The notes under the pieces: model-generated
The model's database searches: none
What the model was told of the DNA's origin: nothing
What the model saw: the letters and a program-made list of their open reading frames with translations, nothing else
Assembly (NCBI GenBank): GCA_030539395.1
Contig: JAUNSC010000002.1
Location: forward strand, 1-64,000
Origin: Eubacteriales bacterium
GTDB taxonomy: Bacteria > Bacillota > Clostridia > Lachnospirales > Lachnospiraceae
Reading direction: 5' to 3'
DNA: 64,000 nucleotides
Position numbers and translations under genes: made by a program
Shown here: positions 43,569 through 50,856 of the stretch, one piece after another
Position numbering within the stretch: position 1 is the first letter of the stretch
How the letters are laid out: every line of letters begins with the position of its first letter

Positions 43569-43593
43569 ACATATCTGCCGGAATAACAGCACA

Positions 43594-43632
43594 GCGGGGA
43601 TATCCATTCAGATATTCCCCGCCATTTTTTCT
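43594..43632 (+). terminator. Terminator of the duplicated-domain lipoprotein
   Basis: GCGGGGATAT-CCATTCAG-ATATTCCCCGC followed by CATTTTTTC. It overlaps the 3' end of the convergent YdcF gene. Confidence 0.8.
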
Positions 43633-44432
43633 TTTATCACTGCAAAAAATTCTCTTACCATATAATGAAGCTGCAATCTCCAGTCCGATCTGGCTGCCAC
43701 GCCGCTGCATTGTGTATATCCCATATGTTCCGCAAGTCTCAGGGCTCGGTAGACGTGAAAATTATTTGATAAAATTCCTGTACTCTGTTCCATTCCCGTC
43801 ATGGAATTTTTCTGGTTTTCGCCCGTTTTTTTATCTTCATTATCTTTTCCCGCCTGATCCTGTGCAATCTTCCGAGCACTGAACTGCAGATTTTCCTGCG
43901 TTGTGGTTGACTCGTCTTCCTTTAAGAGTCTTTCTTTTTCTATTCCTTTTCCTGTCAGATACCGATACATACATTCTGCTTCACTGATTTTTTCTTCCGG
44001 CCCCTGCCCGCCCGAAAGCACCGCTTTCGTCTGTGGATTTTCCTTCAGATATTCTTCAGCCGCCTCCAGGCGCCGTAAAAGCGCCAGACTTGGATTTTTC
44101 CCTTTCACCTGGGCCCCCAGCACAATGATATATTCCATCCCCGGTTCCGGCTTTCCGAACATATTCTTTATGATCCGTACTTCCACTGCCGCAAATAATA
44201 TAATCAGGACCGCTGCCAAAACACCGCCGGCAGCAAGTACCGCTCCCGGAATCTGAAAACCGTCAGGATGACCTGTCCTGTATTTCCAGTAACATCCAGA
44301 ACCTGAAAGCATTAACCCCGTCAGCATCCAGATAATACAAAAATCCACTCTTTTCATCAGCAGTATTATGAAATACAGCAGGCATAAAATGCCTGCTGCC
44401 AATAAAATATCTGTCATCATCTTCCGCAACAT
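43608..44432 (-). CDS. YdcF/SanA-like DUF218 membrane protein
   Basis: 274 residues. Three or four N-terminal hydrophobic segments (about 7-90), then the DUF218 domain: [56 protein letters not shown], and [13 protein letters not shown]. In this family the domain is linked to envelope processes such as vancomycin tolerance or unknown carbohydrate chemistry. An insertion rich in Asp, Lys and Gln ([18 protein letters not shown]) sits inside the domain. It overlaps the end of the SEC-C gene by 16 bases; an ATG four codons later is an alternative start. Confidence 0.82.
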   Translation of the reverse strand: MLRKMMTDILLAAGILCLLYFIILLMKRVDFCIIWMLTGLMLSGSGCYWKYRTGHPDGFQIPGAVLAAGGVLAAVLIILFAAVEVRIIKNMFGKPEPGMEYIIVLGAQVKGKNPSLALLRRLEAAEEYLKENPQTKAVLSGGQGPEEKISEAECMYRYLTGKGIEKERLLKEDESTTTQENLQFSARKIAQDQAGKDNEDKKTGENQKNSMTGMEQSTGILSNNFHVYRALRLAEHMGYTQCSGVAARSDWRLQLHYMVREFFAVIKEKMAGNI

Positions 44433-44917
44433 TTCTTATATTTCTTTCCGCTTCCGCAGGGACATGGATCGTTTCTTCCAATCTTTGGTCCTTTTACGAT
44501 AGTATTCATCTTCTTAGCCTCTTTGTAAAGCTCTTTCAGCCTGTCCTCCGGGAAGATTTCTTTCCATGCCGGAAGTTCATACAGCCACTCCGCCTTTGCA
44601 TCCACCATATTTTTGTAAAGTTTCTCTTTATCAAATGCCAGGCTTACTTCTGTATTTTCATCCATCTCTTCAATGTTGTTCTTTTCTTTTAAACTGTCAT
44701 CGATACCATCAAGAAAGCCTGCCATGGTCAGTACCGGAATATTATATTTCTCTGCAAGTTCTTTTACGGTACCCTTTACTTCCTCTTCCGGGTTGGCCAG
44801 CAGCTGTTCATAAATACCTTTCTCCAACTGAAAATACTGAGTCCAGAACTGCTGAAGTGTCTGTTTGTCTGTTTCCTGAGAGTACGCCATGTCTCTCCAT
44901 TCCTGTAATAAACCCAT
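44417..44917 (-). CDS. SEC-C motif protein
   Basis: 166 residues. Mostly helical N-terminal region ([21 protein letters not shown]..., [21 protein letters not shown]), then a C-terminal SEC-C zinc motif ([20 protein letters not shown]). Such proteins bind zinc and often act near translation or secretion; function unproven. I prefer ATG 44917 over 44929, which touches the AAAGG site. It overlaps the YdcF start and has a good promoter. Confidence 0.85.
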   Translation of the reverse strand: MGLLQEWRDMAYSQETDKQTLQQFWTQYFQLEKGIYEQLLANPEEEVKGTVKELAEKYNIPVLTMAGFLDGIDDSLKEKNNIEEMDENTEVSLAFDKEKLYKNMVDAKAEWLYELPAWKEIFPEDRLKELYKEAKKMNTIVKGPKIGRNDPCPCGSGKKYKKCCGR

Positions 44918-44964
44918 TGCTATTTCCATCCTTTATTATTTTCATAAATATTGATACTTTTCCT

Positions 44965-44993
44965 AGTATATACTACTTCTAAAAAATTTTCAA
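44965..44993 (-). promoter_or_regulatory. Promoter of the SEC-C/YdcF unit
   Basis: Minus strand TTGAAA (44988-44993), 17 bp, TATACT (44965-44970). Confidence 0.7.
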
Positions 44994-45084
44994 ATATTTT
45001 TGTATGAAGTGAATACTTTCTTTCAAATAGGCCATACTACTATCATACCAAAGATAAATTTTTAATACTTATCCTCCCCTTTAG

Positions 45085-45128
45085 TATCACGGCAGCTTCC
45101 GCCAAGAATCTGCCGTGATATTTGTTTG
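45085..45128 (+). terminator. Orphan terminator-like hairpin
   Basis: TATCACGGCAG (45085-45095) and CTGCCGTGATA (45110-45120) followed by TTTGTTTG. No plus-strand gene precedes it; the stretch 44994-45186 holds no supportable gene. It could end a small RNA or be left over from a deleted gene. Confidence 0.5.
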
Positions 45129-45186
45129 TTCGGCAATGCCTTATTTTGTTATCTCCGAGAATCGTTTTCAAGACCTGTTGCGTATT

Positions 45187-45334
45187 TCATTTTATTGTTC
45201 TGCCAGTATCCTGATATTGAATTATTCTTCCTTTCTTCAAACATAAAAAACCACGGGAGTATTGCCAATCATCCGGAGTCAGAGAACCAGAATCGGGAAA
45301 TACTTCTAAACGTTCAATAGAATCAAGCATGTGG
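45187..45334 (-). pseudogene. RelE/ParE-like toxin fragment
   Basis: MLDSIERLEVFPDSGSLTPDDW, then YSRGFLCLKKGRIIQYQ. This has the SI..L..FP..GS pattern and following strand of RelE/ParE toxins. The N-terminal helices and the last strand with catalytic residues are missing, and no antitoxin gene lies beside it. Short and without a ribosome site, so a relic. Family moderate. Confidence 0.4.
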
Positions 45335-45376
45335 TCATTTCCTAAATTCCAGCATTTTTCCAACAAAAAAGGCAAT

Positions 45377-46000
45377 CTACGCAAAGCAGAGTGCCTTTAA
45401 AACATTCATATTCAGCCTTCCTGTGTCAGCTTTGAACACATCCACACAGTGAATATCACTGCTTCTGTCCGAAAAAGCCGGGAACAAAAATCCACACTCC
45501 GGCATTCCCGGTTCATACTCTCCGATTAACGGGCAGACTGCACATATAATATATTCATATACTTCTTCAGACTCCCGCAGAGAATCCTTATCCTTTGCCT
45601 TGAGCGGAACATCATACCGCCCATGGAATACATATATGGCATACCCCGCTTCAGTCCTGAAATTCTTCCCGAACTGTTCATAAAAAATATCCATCAAAGC
45701 ATCATTTTTTAATCCACATTCTTTCATCGCCACCAAAAGCTGCCACATACTGCCGGGCTTTTCATCTTTTGGAGTAAATCTATATTCTTTTAACTCCTCG
45801 TTCGTCTTTGAAAATGGAATCGCTTTTGCTATAGCCAGATTTTTTTCTTTTTCTGCCAATGACAAGTTTAAAAAATTAGTATTAAAACTTCCATCTATTT
45901 CCCCCTCTTTATCCATATAACACCCTGCAATCCTGGTAATTGAATTTCTCTTCGGTGTCATTCTCCGTGTCAACTCCAGCATGTCCTCTCTGTGAATCAT
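45377..46000 (-). CDS. DUF4317-like protein, short form
   Basis: 207 residues. Starts MIHREDMLELTRRMTPKRNSITRIAGCYMDKEG, with FNTNFLNLSLAEKEKNLAIAKAIPFSK and VYEYIICAVCPLIGEYEPG...GFLFPAFSDRSSDIH, which match DUF4317. Usual members have about 380-420 residues, so this is roughly the N-terminal half, ending NVLKALCFA. It may be a truncated gene: the RelE-like relic follows directly. No function known. Confidence 0.68.
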   Translation of the reverse strand: MIHREDMLELTRRMTPKRNSITRIAGCYMDKEGEIDGSFNTNFLNLSLAEKEKNLAIAKAIPFSKTNEELKEYRFTPKDEKPGSMWQLLVAMKECGLKNDALMDIFYEQFGKNFRTEAGYAIYVFHGRYDVPLKAKDKDSLRESEEVYEYIICAVCPLIGEYEPGMPECGFLFPAFSDRSSDIHCVDVFKADTGRLNMNVLKALCFA

Positions 46001-46053
46001 AATTTATTCTCCCGCCAATGAAAATTGCTTCATATAAGTTTTCCCATCTCATT

Positions 46054-46482
46054 TCACATCTTACTGCACAAATATTTATATATAATTGTGGCTAATACAT
46101 ACTGCACTGCAGCAGCCCCTGCAAGACTGCATACAATCAGTGCCCCCGCGCGAAATAATGCTGCTATAAATGCACCTGTAAAACAAAGTATCATCGTTGC
46201 AGCCCAGGTTATGTATCCTGCACGGTTACGAAGCTGAACTTTTCTTTCGTCCTTCAGATTAATAGCCTGACGGCGCATTTTCTCATGATAGGATTTTATA
46301 TTTTCCGGTTTTGTATTGTGATAAAATCTTATAAACTGCATTATCCCGCTACAGGCAAGCGCCGCTCCCATCGCAAATATCAATGAAGAATAATAATCTA
46401 TCTGAGTGGTTACTCCTATAATCAACAAAATTATGCCAATAATAATATATATTCCCAAAATGACTTTATCAATTTTCTTCAT
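46054..46482 (-). CDS. Membrane protein paired with an XRE regulator (DUF6442/DUF2178-like)
   Basis: 142 residues, four membrane segments (about 6-24, 30-48, 88-107, 112-132) separated by a charged loop (NTKPENIKSYHEKMRRQAINLKDERK). Start at ATG 46482 after GAGGAGG, overlapping the XRE gene by 14 bases. The pairing of a very short XRE repressor with this kind of membrane protein is common in Firmicutes; function unknown. Family name uncertain. Confidence 0.72.
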   Translation of the reverse strand: MKKIDKVILGIYIIIGIILLIIGVTTQIDYYSSLIFAMGAALACSGIMQFIRFYHNTKPENIKSYHEKMRRQAINLKDERKVQLRNRAGYITWAATMILCFTGAFIAALFRAGALIVCSLAGAAAVQYVLATIIYKYLCSKM

Positions 46483-46681
46483 TTTCCGCCTCCTCGTAAA
46501 TAAATATTTCTTCAATACTCATGCCAAAATACTTTGCAATCTTAAAGGCCAGCAAAATAGATGGATTATATCTTCCATTTTCCAGTGAACCAATTGTCTG
46601 TCTTGATACTTCCAGTGCATCAGCCAATTCTTCCTGTTTAATCCCTCTCTTCTTTCTCAACTCTTCCAGCCTGTTTTTCAT
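46469..46681 (-). CDS. Small XRE-family repressor
   Basis: 70 residues, one Cro/C1 helix-turn-helix: LEELRKKRGIKQEELADALE, VSRQTIGSLENGRYNPSILLA, AKYFGMSIEEIF. No other domain. Start at ATG 46681 (MKNRLEEL), the usual start of this group; upstream in-frame ATGs lie within the operator. Likely represses its own operon by binding the repeats at 46706-46778. Confidence 0.88.
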   Translation of the reverse strand: MKNRLEELRKKRGIKQEELADALEVSRQTIGSLENGRYNPSILLAFKIAKYFGMSIEEIFIYEEAENEEN

Positions 46682-46705
46682 GTATTTTCTATCCATCCCC
46701 TCTCT

Positions 46706-46778
46706 TATGGAAAGTTTACTTTCCATATTTTTATTATACACGACTTCAAACAAATGTCAAGTTTACTTTCCATATTTT
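46706..46778 (-). promoter_or_regulatory. Promoter flanked by two operator copies of the XRE unit
   Basis: Promoter TTGACA (46755-46760), 16 bp, TATAAT (46733-46738) on the minus strand. The 20-mer AAGTTTACTTTCCATATTTT occurs at 46712-46731 and 46759-46778. The proximal copy extends into a 22-bp palindrome, TATGGAAAGT-TT-ACTTTCCATA (46706-46727). One copy overlaps the -35, the other lies below the -10. Confidence 0.88.
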
Positions 46779-46813
46779 GAATATATAATGATTTAGACTA
46801 CAATTTTTATCAT

Positions 46814-46843
46814 ATAAAAAGGGCAAGGCACCTGTGCCTTGCC
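46814..46843 (-). terminator. Terminator-like hairpin
   Basis: GGCAAGGCAC-CT-GTGCCTTGCC; minus strand followed by CTTTTTAT. It ends the stretch holding the DUF2961 relic. Confidence 0.75.
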
Positions 46844-46901
46844 GCAATCCTGAAACCAGATTAATCCAATTCTGCTCCTTTATTGGTTAAGATCCATTGC
46901 C

Positions 46902-47016
46902 TTATCCCGGCCATCGCTCCCCCTTTGACGGAAAAACCGGAAACTTCCGATGCGGTTCGCTCTGATACCAATAAGCAATGCTGGTGTAATCATCCTGCCG
47001 TTCAAACAGTCCCCCT
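46902..47016 (-). pseudogene. C-terminal fragment of a DUF2961 (GH172) protein
   Basis: Reads GGLFERQDDYTSIAYWYQSE then PHRKFPVFPSKGERWPG and a stop at 46902. DDY.S(I/V)A.WYQ.EPH is the usual end of DUF2961 glycosidases. Only about 37 residues remain. A longer overlapping frame (46880-47122, 80 codons) in another register has no recognisable family. Confidence 0.5.
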
Positions 47017-47129
47017 CACTTGTTTTATTATCTACCGTTATCCAGAAAGAGCAATCCAAAAGTACTGAATGGGCCTGCTGCAGAAAGTAATCAAAATCAG
47101 AGGTGGTCTGACATTTTTTCATATTTTTA

Positions 47130-47157
47130 TTGTTTTTTTCACAAATACCTATATAAT
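47130..47157 (+). promoter_or_regulatory. Promoter of the SGNH gene
   Basis: TTGTTT (47130-47135), 16 bp, TATAAT (47152-47157), 59 bp before the start codon. Confidence 0.6.
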
Positions 47158-47216
47158 AACTGCAGGAATTTTTTTGAAACAGAACTTTACATTATAAAAA
47201 AAGGAGGCCTCGAAAA

Positions 47217-47825
47217 ATGTCTGCTGCTTTTCTATTTGCCGGAGACAGCATCACCGCATCAGACCGGCTGTGGCTGCCGGAAACGGAGGGCCTTGGAAAC
47301 GGTTATGTTTCCATGCTGGCCCCACAGTTGAAACAGCGTTTTCCCGGTGCGGCCATATACAACAAAGGTTTTGACGGTTTTACAGTCCCCGCCCTGATTC
47401 GTCGTTTAAAGCAGGACGGCATCCCCAAAAATACTAAATGGGTCACTGTGCTGATCGGAATCAACGACATAGGGGTTGCCATGAACACGGGTGTTTCTCT
47501 CTCTCAACTGCAGTTTGCAAAACACTACCGTCAGCTTTTATCCGAAATAACCCAATATCCTTCCGCCCGCATCCTCTGCGTCGGACCTTTTCTTTTTCCG
47601 CACCCGCAGGAATTTATCAACTGGATTCCCCTCCTGCGCGAAACTGAAAAAATCATAACTGATATCACTGACGAAATGAATCTCTCCTTCCTGCCTCTTC
47701 ATGATACTCTAAATGAATTTGCCGCAGACAGGGGATATCACGCCATAACAACGGACGGTATACACCTCACAGCTCTCGGACATCAGTTTCTGGCATCCAT
47801 GCTTCTTCCATATTACACAGCCTGA
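47217..47825 (+). CDS. SGNH/GDSL-family esterase
   Basis: 202 residues, no signal peptide. Block I FAGDSIT (Ser11), block II glycine in NKGFDG, block III GIND (Asn83), block V DGIHLTALGH (Asp180, His183). All four blocks of the SGNH fold are present, so an active hydrolase is expected, acting on acyl or acetyl esters, perhaps of sugars. Ribosome site AAAGGAGG. Stand-alone with its own promoter and terminator. Confidence 0.88.
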   Translation: MSAAFLFAGDSITASDRLWLPETEGLGNGYVSMLAPQLKQRFPGAAIYNKGFDGFTVPALIRRLKQDGIPKNTKWVTVLIGINDIGVAMNTGVSLSQLQFAKHYRQLLSEITQYPSARILCVGPFLFPHPQEFINWIPLLRETEKIITDITDEMNLSFLPLHDTLNEFAADRGYHAITTDGIHLTALGHQFLASMLLPYYTA

Positions 47826-47839
47826 CGCGCCCTCTACAC

Positions 47840-47871
47840 AAAAAAGGCTGTCAACCCGGATAGCCTTTTTC
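47840..47871. terminator. Bidirectional terminator between SGNH and YkgJ genes
   Basis: AAAAAAGGCT-N12-AGCCTTTTT; A and T tracts on both sides serve both convergent genes. Confidence 0.85.
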
Positions 47872-47886
47872 TTCATACGTTTTCTT

Positions 47887-48558
47887 TTATGATGTCTTTG
47901 CCAGTATCTTCATCAATCGTCTCATCTGCGACATTCTCCCGGCGAATTGTGCGTAAAAATCTTCATGACCCCAGGCCGTTATAAAAAAGGTCTGCAGAAG
48001 ATGCATATTAAAATCTTTTGTCAACTGATCATCATTTTGCTGTTTTAAGAGTTCCTGCGCTTCTTCCTGGAAATTGTGCCAGTCAAGCACATACGCCTCG
48101 TACTTTTTCAGTTCCGGCGTATCAATCCACTTACTGATTTTTACCTTCGTCCTGGGCTGCATCCTGCATTCCTGCTGCTGGAGGAAATAACGGAATGTTC
48201 CGTCTTTATAATAACGTCCCAGCGGAAACAGCCTGCAGACTCCCGGTCTGAAAGCATGTATGGAGCATCTGCCTTCTTCATTTAAAAATGTACAGCATTC
48301 TTCGCTGCCTGTCATTTTCAAATTCGGCAGAATCAATCCATCAACAGGATTTAATTCTACTCCATGTTTCATAAGCCCATTAAAATCTGTCTTCAGTCCC
48401 TGACACATACGATATACATCCAACGGATCAAGTACTACAGACACTCCCATGCCACGGCAGCAGTCACTGCACCCGGCACATCCATTGCAGCCTGCTTTTA
48501 CCATATCATTTGCGGTATACAGTTTTTCCAGATCACTTTGAAGCACTTCTCTTCTCAT
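47887..48558 (-). CDS. YkgJ-family Fe-S/zinc cluster protein
   Basis: 223 residues. N-terminal CNGCAGCSDCCRG (about 24-36) and CCTFLNEEGRCSIHAFRPGVCRLFPLG (about 89-115) form the eight-cysteine signature of YkgJ (CxxC...CC...C.I...RP..CR.FP). Probably binds an Fe-S cluster or zinc; role unknown. Start at ATG 48558, where AGGAG fits; the longer frame begins at 48633. The last third (HEDFYAQFAGRMSQMRRLMKILAKTS) is helical. Confidence 0.87.
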   Translation of the reverse strand: MRREVLQSDLEKLYTANDMVKAGCNGCAGCSDCCRGMGVSVVLDPLDVYRMCQGLKTDFNGLMKHGVELNPVDGLILPNLKMTGSEECCTFLNEEGRCSIHAFRPGVCRLFPLGRYYKDGTFRYFLQQQECRMQPRTKVKISKWIDTPELKKYEAYVLDWHNFQEEAQELLKQQNDDQLTKDFNMHLLQTFFITAWGHEDFYAQFAGRMSQMRRLMKILAKTS

Positions 48559-48641
48559 ATCCTGCTCCTGTACTTTTTTATGTATTTTAATACAAATCTC
48601 TTTTTGCGTCAAATACTCCGCCTTTAAAAACACACGTTCTA

Positions 48642-48670
48642 TTGACCTTTGACCAACATAGTGTTAAAAT
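48642..48670 (+). promoter_or_regulatory. Promoter of the zinc-ribbon-like lipoprotein
   Basis: TTGACC (48642-48647), 17 bp, TAAAAT (48665-48670). Confidence 0.7.
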
Positions 48671-48716
48671 GCAATTCGAGGGAGAAGATTTTGATTAATT
48701 ACCGAGGAGGGACTAT

Positions 48717-49403
48717 ATGATTAAGAGAAGCAGATTATTTCTGTTACTTGCTCTCTGTGGTGTACTGAGTCTGAGCGGCTGCCGTAAAAAAATAGCCGAA
48801 ACAGAGACAGAAACAGAAACTCAGTCTGAAACTGTATCTGAAACAGAAACTGAGAAAGTAACTGAAAAAGAAAGTGAAAAAGAAACGCAAAAGGCAACTG
48901 TTTCTACTAATAAAAACACAAAGACAACAGAAAAGACAACGGTAAAACCATCCACCATTAACTCCGGCAATACAAATAACACTACAAACAACACGACCAC
49001 TCCAACTGATTCTTACGGCACAGATCAGTGTCCATACTGCTACCAGCAGATTTCTCTTGCTCCTAACGGAGACGGTACAACTGTATACTCCGTTCACGTT
49101 GCGCAGGAAAAAGCCTGGGCTGATACCTACGGCTACGGCGATACCCCGCCTACAGAGGCACAGCAGCAGCCTGAACAGCCGACAACAGAACAGCCGGCAC
49201 AAAATAATACAAATGACATCGCACAGTGCGGTTACTGTTACCAGTGGTTCACAGTATCAGACGGCAGTTATTCGGCACATGTCGCTGCCGAAAATGCCAC
49301 TCTGGGACTTCCTGAAGGTACAGAATATATCCAGTGCCCTAATTGCGGATATTCCTATCCGAAGGGAAGCCTGTATGACAATCATGTTTGTGTAACTGAA
49401 TAA
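48717..49403 (+). CDS. Lipoprotein with three C-x2-C...H modules
   Basis: 228 residues. Lipobox LSGC (Cys22). Low-complexity Thr/Glu stalk with ETETETETQSETVSETETE (about 27-60), then Asn/Thr-rich linkers. Three zinc-ribbon-like units follow: CPYCYQQ...YSVH, CGYCYQWF...YSAH and CPNCGYSYP...YDNHVC. Two of them are linked by a Pro/Gln-rich stretch. Small CxxC...H knuckles on a surface stalk are unusual. Whether they bind metal outside the cell is not known. Ribosome site GAGGAGG. Confidence 0.8.
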   Translation: MIKRSRLFLLLALCGVLSLSGCRKKIAETETETETQSETVSETETEKVTEKESEKETQKATVSTNKNTKTTEKTTVKPSTINSGNTNNTTNNTTTPTDSYGTDQCPYCYQQISLAPNGDGTTVYSVHVAQEKAWADTYGYGDTPPTEAQQQPEQPTTEQPAQNNTNDIAQCGYCYQWFTVSDGSYSAHVAAENATLGLPEGTEYIQCPNCGYSYPKGSLYDNHVCVTE

Positions 49404-49410
49404 TTTGTGT

Positions 49411-49450
49411 AAAAGGGTGCTCCTTTTTGGAGCACCCTCATTTCTTTTAT
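49411..49450. terminator. Terminator between lipoprotein and thiT
   Basis: GGGTGCTCC-TTTTT-GGAGCACCC followed by TCATTTCTTTTATT; also AAAA on the other side. Confidence 0.85.
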
Positions 49451-49454
49451 TTCT

Positions 49455-50111
49455 TTAATTATTCGCCATCACTTTCACTTCTCCCAGTGCTTTTGACACT
49501 GCCGGAATTAAAAGGATGATCACAGTAACGGCCCCTTCGGCAAATATATAGCAGGCATTATAGGCAAGAGAATACGACAGTGCTCCCCAGCCTTCCCATG
49601 CATATTCGCCAAAGAAAATCCAGCCTGAAATTACAGCAAACACATACCGCCCGATAATTCCAAGGATATATCCCTTTACCATTCCGAATTTTGCGTTGGC
49701 GAAAAAACCTGCAAGCCCCAACGCGCCAAAGGCCAGCGGATAATCCACAAGAACCTGAATCGGGGTCAGAATATACGGCTCAATCAGAAACTGCAAAATA
49801 CCGTAGGCAGCGCCGGTAAGAATTCCGGCTGCCGGGCCATATACATAGCCGGTCAGACAAATGAATATCATACTGAATAAAGTTACCGAGCCTCCAAAAG
49901 GGAAAGAAAAAATTTTCAGCATGGAGGTCACTGTTGCCAGAGCTATTGCCATGGCACAAAATACCAGTTGCTTTGTCCCCATGGTCTTCTTTTTTTCTCC
50001 CGCTTTTCCGGCAAACACTGCCGCTGCAACCAATACTGCTGCCAAAACGACTGCCGTTACAACTTTCCCCGCTGTGGTAAGACCACCCGCTTCTGTTACA
50101 AAAAATGACAT
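49455..50111 (-). CDS. thiT: Thiamine ECF transporter S component ThiT
   Basis: 218 residues. An extra N-terminal helix (about 12-35) precedes the six-helix S component, which has MAIALATVTSMLKIFSFPFGGSVTLFSM, then PYILTPIQVLVDYPLAF and GRYVFAVISGWIFFGEYA. These are typical of ThiT, including the aromatic residues that hold thiamine. It uses the shared EcfAT module; none is encoded beside it. A TPP riboswitch just upstream confirms the role. Ribosome site AAGGAGG. Confidence 0.95.
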   Translation of the reverse strand: MSFFVTEAGGLTTAGKVVTAVVLAAVLVAAAVFAGKAGEKKKTMGTKQLVFCAMAIALATVTSMLKIFSFPFGGSVTLFSMIFICLTGYVYGPAAGILTGAAYGILQFLIEPYILTPIQVLVDYPLAFGALGLAGFFANAKFGMVKGYILGIIGRYVFAVISGWIFFGEYAWEGWGALSYSLAYNACYIFAEGAVTVIILLIPAVSKALGEVKVMANN

Positions 50112-50160
50112 AAAAAAACCTCCTTAAAAATAAATTTAGACAGGAGGAGCTTGTTTGGTA

Positions 50161-50241
50161 TTGCTTCCTTACGCCGGTATTAACCGGTTCAAGTAGTGAG
50201 GGTCAGTGCAGAGGCACTTTCTCAGCCAAAGGCTCCCCTAG
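50161..50241 (-). promoter_or_regulatory. TPP (thiamine pyrophosphate) riboswitch
   Basis: Minus strand contains GGGGAGCC, GGCTGAGAA, then ACCCTCACTACTTGAACC and TAATACCGGCGTAAGGAA: the core of the THI element. Located 50 bases before thiT. No clear terminator between it and the gene, so control may be at translation start. Confidence 0.95.
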
Positions 50242-50306
50242 CATAATGAATGCTGTTAAGTTGTCATTTCCATTTTATTGTATCACTTTGTCTGCTTTTG
50301 TCAATC

Positions 50307-50855
50307 TCAGCATTCCAATTTATCAAGATACAGCTTCATCATATTCAGAAACTCTTCTTCCACATCTCGAAAGGACCGTTGACGGTAATCCGGAATACTG
50401 TGCAGTTTTCCCGGCCCCATACTCAGGCGCTCTCCTGCAAAATGATAAAATTCATCATACAGGCAGGTATCATCCACGTCACGGATTTTTTCCATTTCAT
50501 CTTCTGTGGGAACACTTCCGAGAAACTTTTCATATATGGTATCCTGAAGCACTTTTTCAATTTCCCTGTACACCGGCATATTTTTCTTCACCGGTCTGGT
50601 TATATCCGACAAATATGCCTCACTTCCGTCATGGAGCAGACACGCCAGTACAAGCCGGTCACAATACCCCCTTGCCTGTGCTTCTTTTGCACACTGAAGA
50701 CTGTGCTGCCCCACAGAATAAAACTCCGGAAAATGCCCATTGGCCCGCGTCATCATTGACAGCGGGTGGGCAATATCTTCCGGTATAATCTCTTCTTTTT
50801 TCGGTTCCAGAGGCGTGAAATGTATTTTAGAAAATGTAGTAATATAATCTGCCAT
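50307..50855 (-). CDS. HD-domain phosphohydrolase
   Basis: 182 residues. HD motif in SVGQHSLQCAKEA and CLLHDGSEAYLSDITRPVKK, the YfbR-like arrangement, and a second Asp in VDDTCLYDEF. Probably a nucleotide (deoxyribonucleoside 5'-monophosphate or similar) phosphohydrolase; exact substrate unknown. Begins one base after the lysA stop, so same transcript. Confidence 0.82.
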   Translation of the reverse strand: MADYITTFSKIHFTPLEPKKEEIIPEDIAHPLSMMTRANGHFPEFYSVGQHSLQCAKEAQARGYCDRLVLACLLHDGSEAYLSDITRPVKKNMPVYREIEKVLQDTIYEKFLGSVPTEDEMEKIRDVDDTCLYDEFYHFAGERLSMGPGKLHSIPDYRQRSFRDVEEEFLNMMKLYLDKLEC

Positions 50856-50856
50856 C

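Noticed and set aside
42504-43607. Minus-strand frame of 367 codons opposite the lipoprotein
   Set aside because: Opposite-strand shadow of a gene with a clear lipobox, ribosome site and internal repeat.
46880-47122. 80-codon protein
   Set aside because: No ribosome site or family; the overlapping frame carries the DUF2961 ending, which explains the sequence better.
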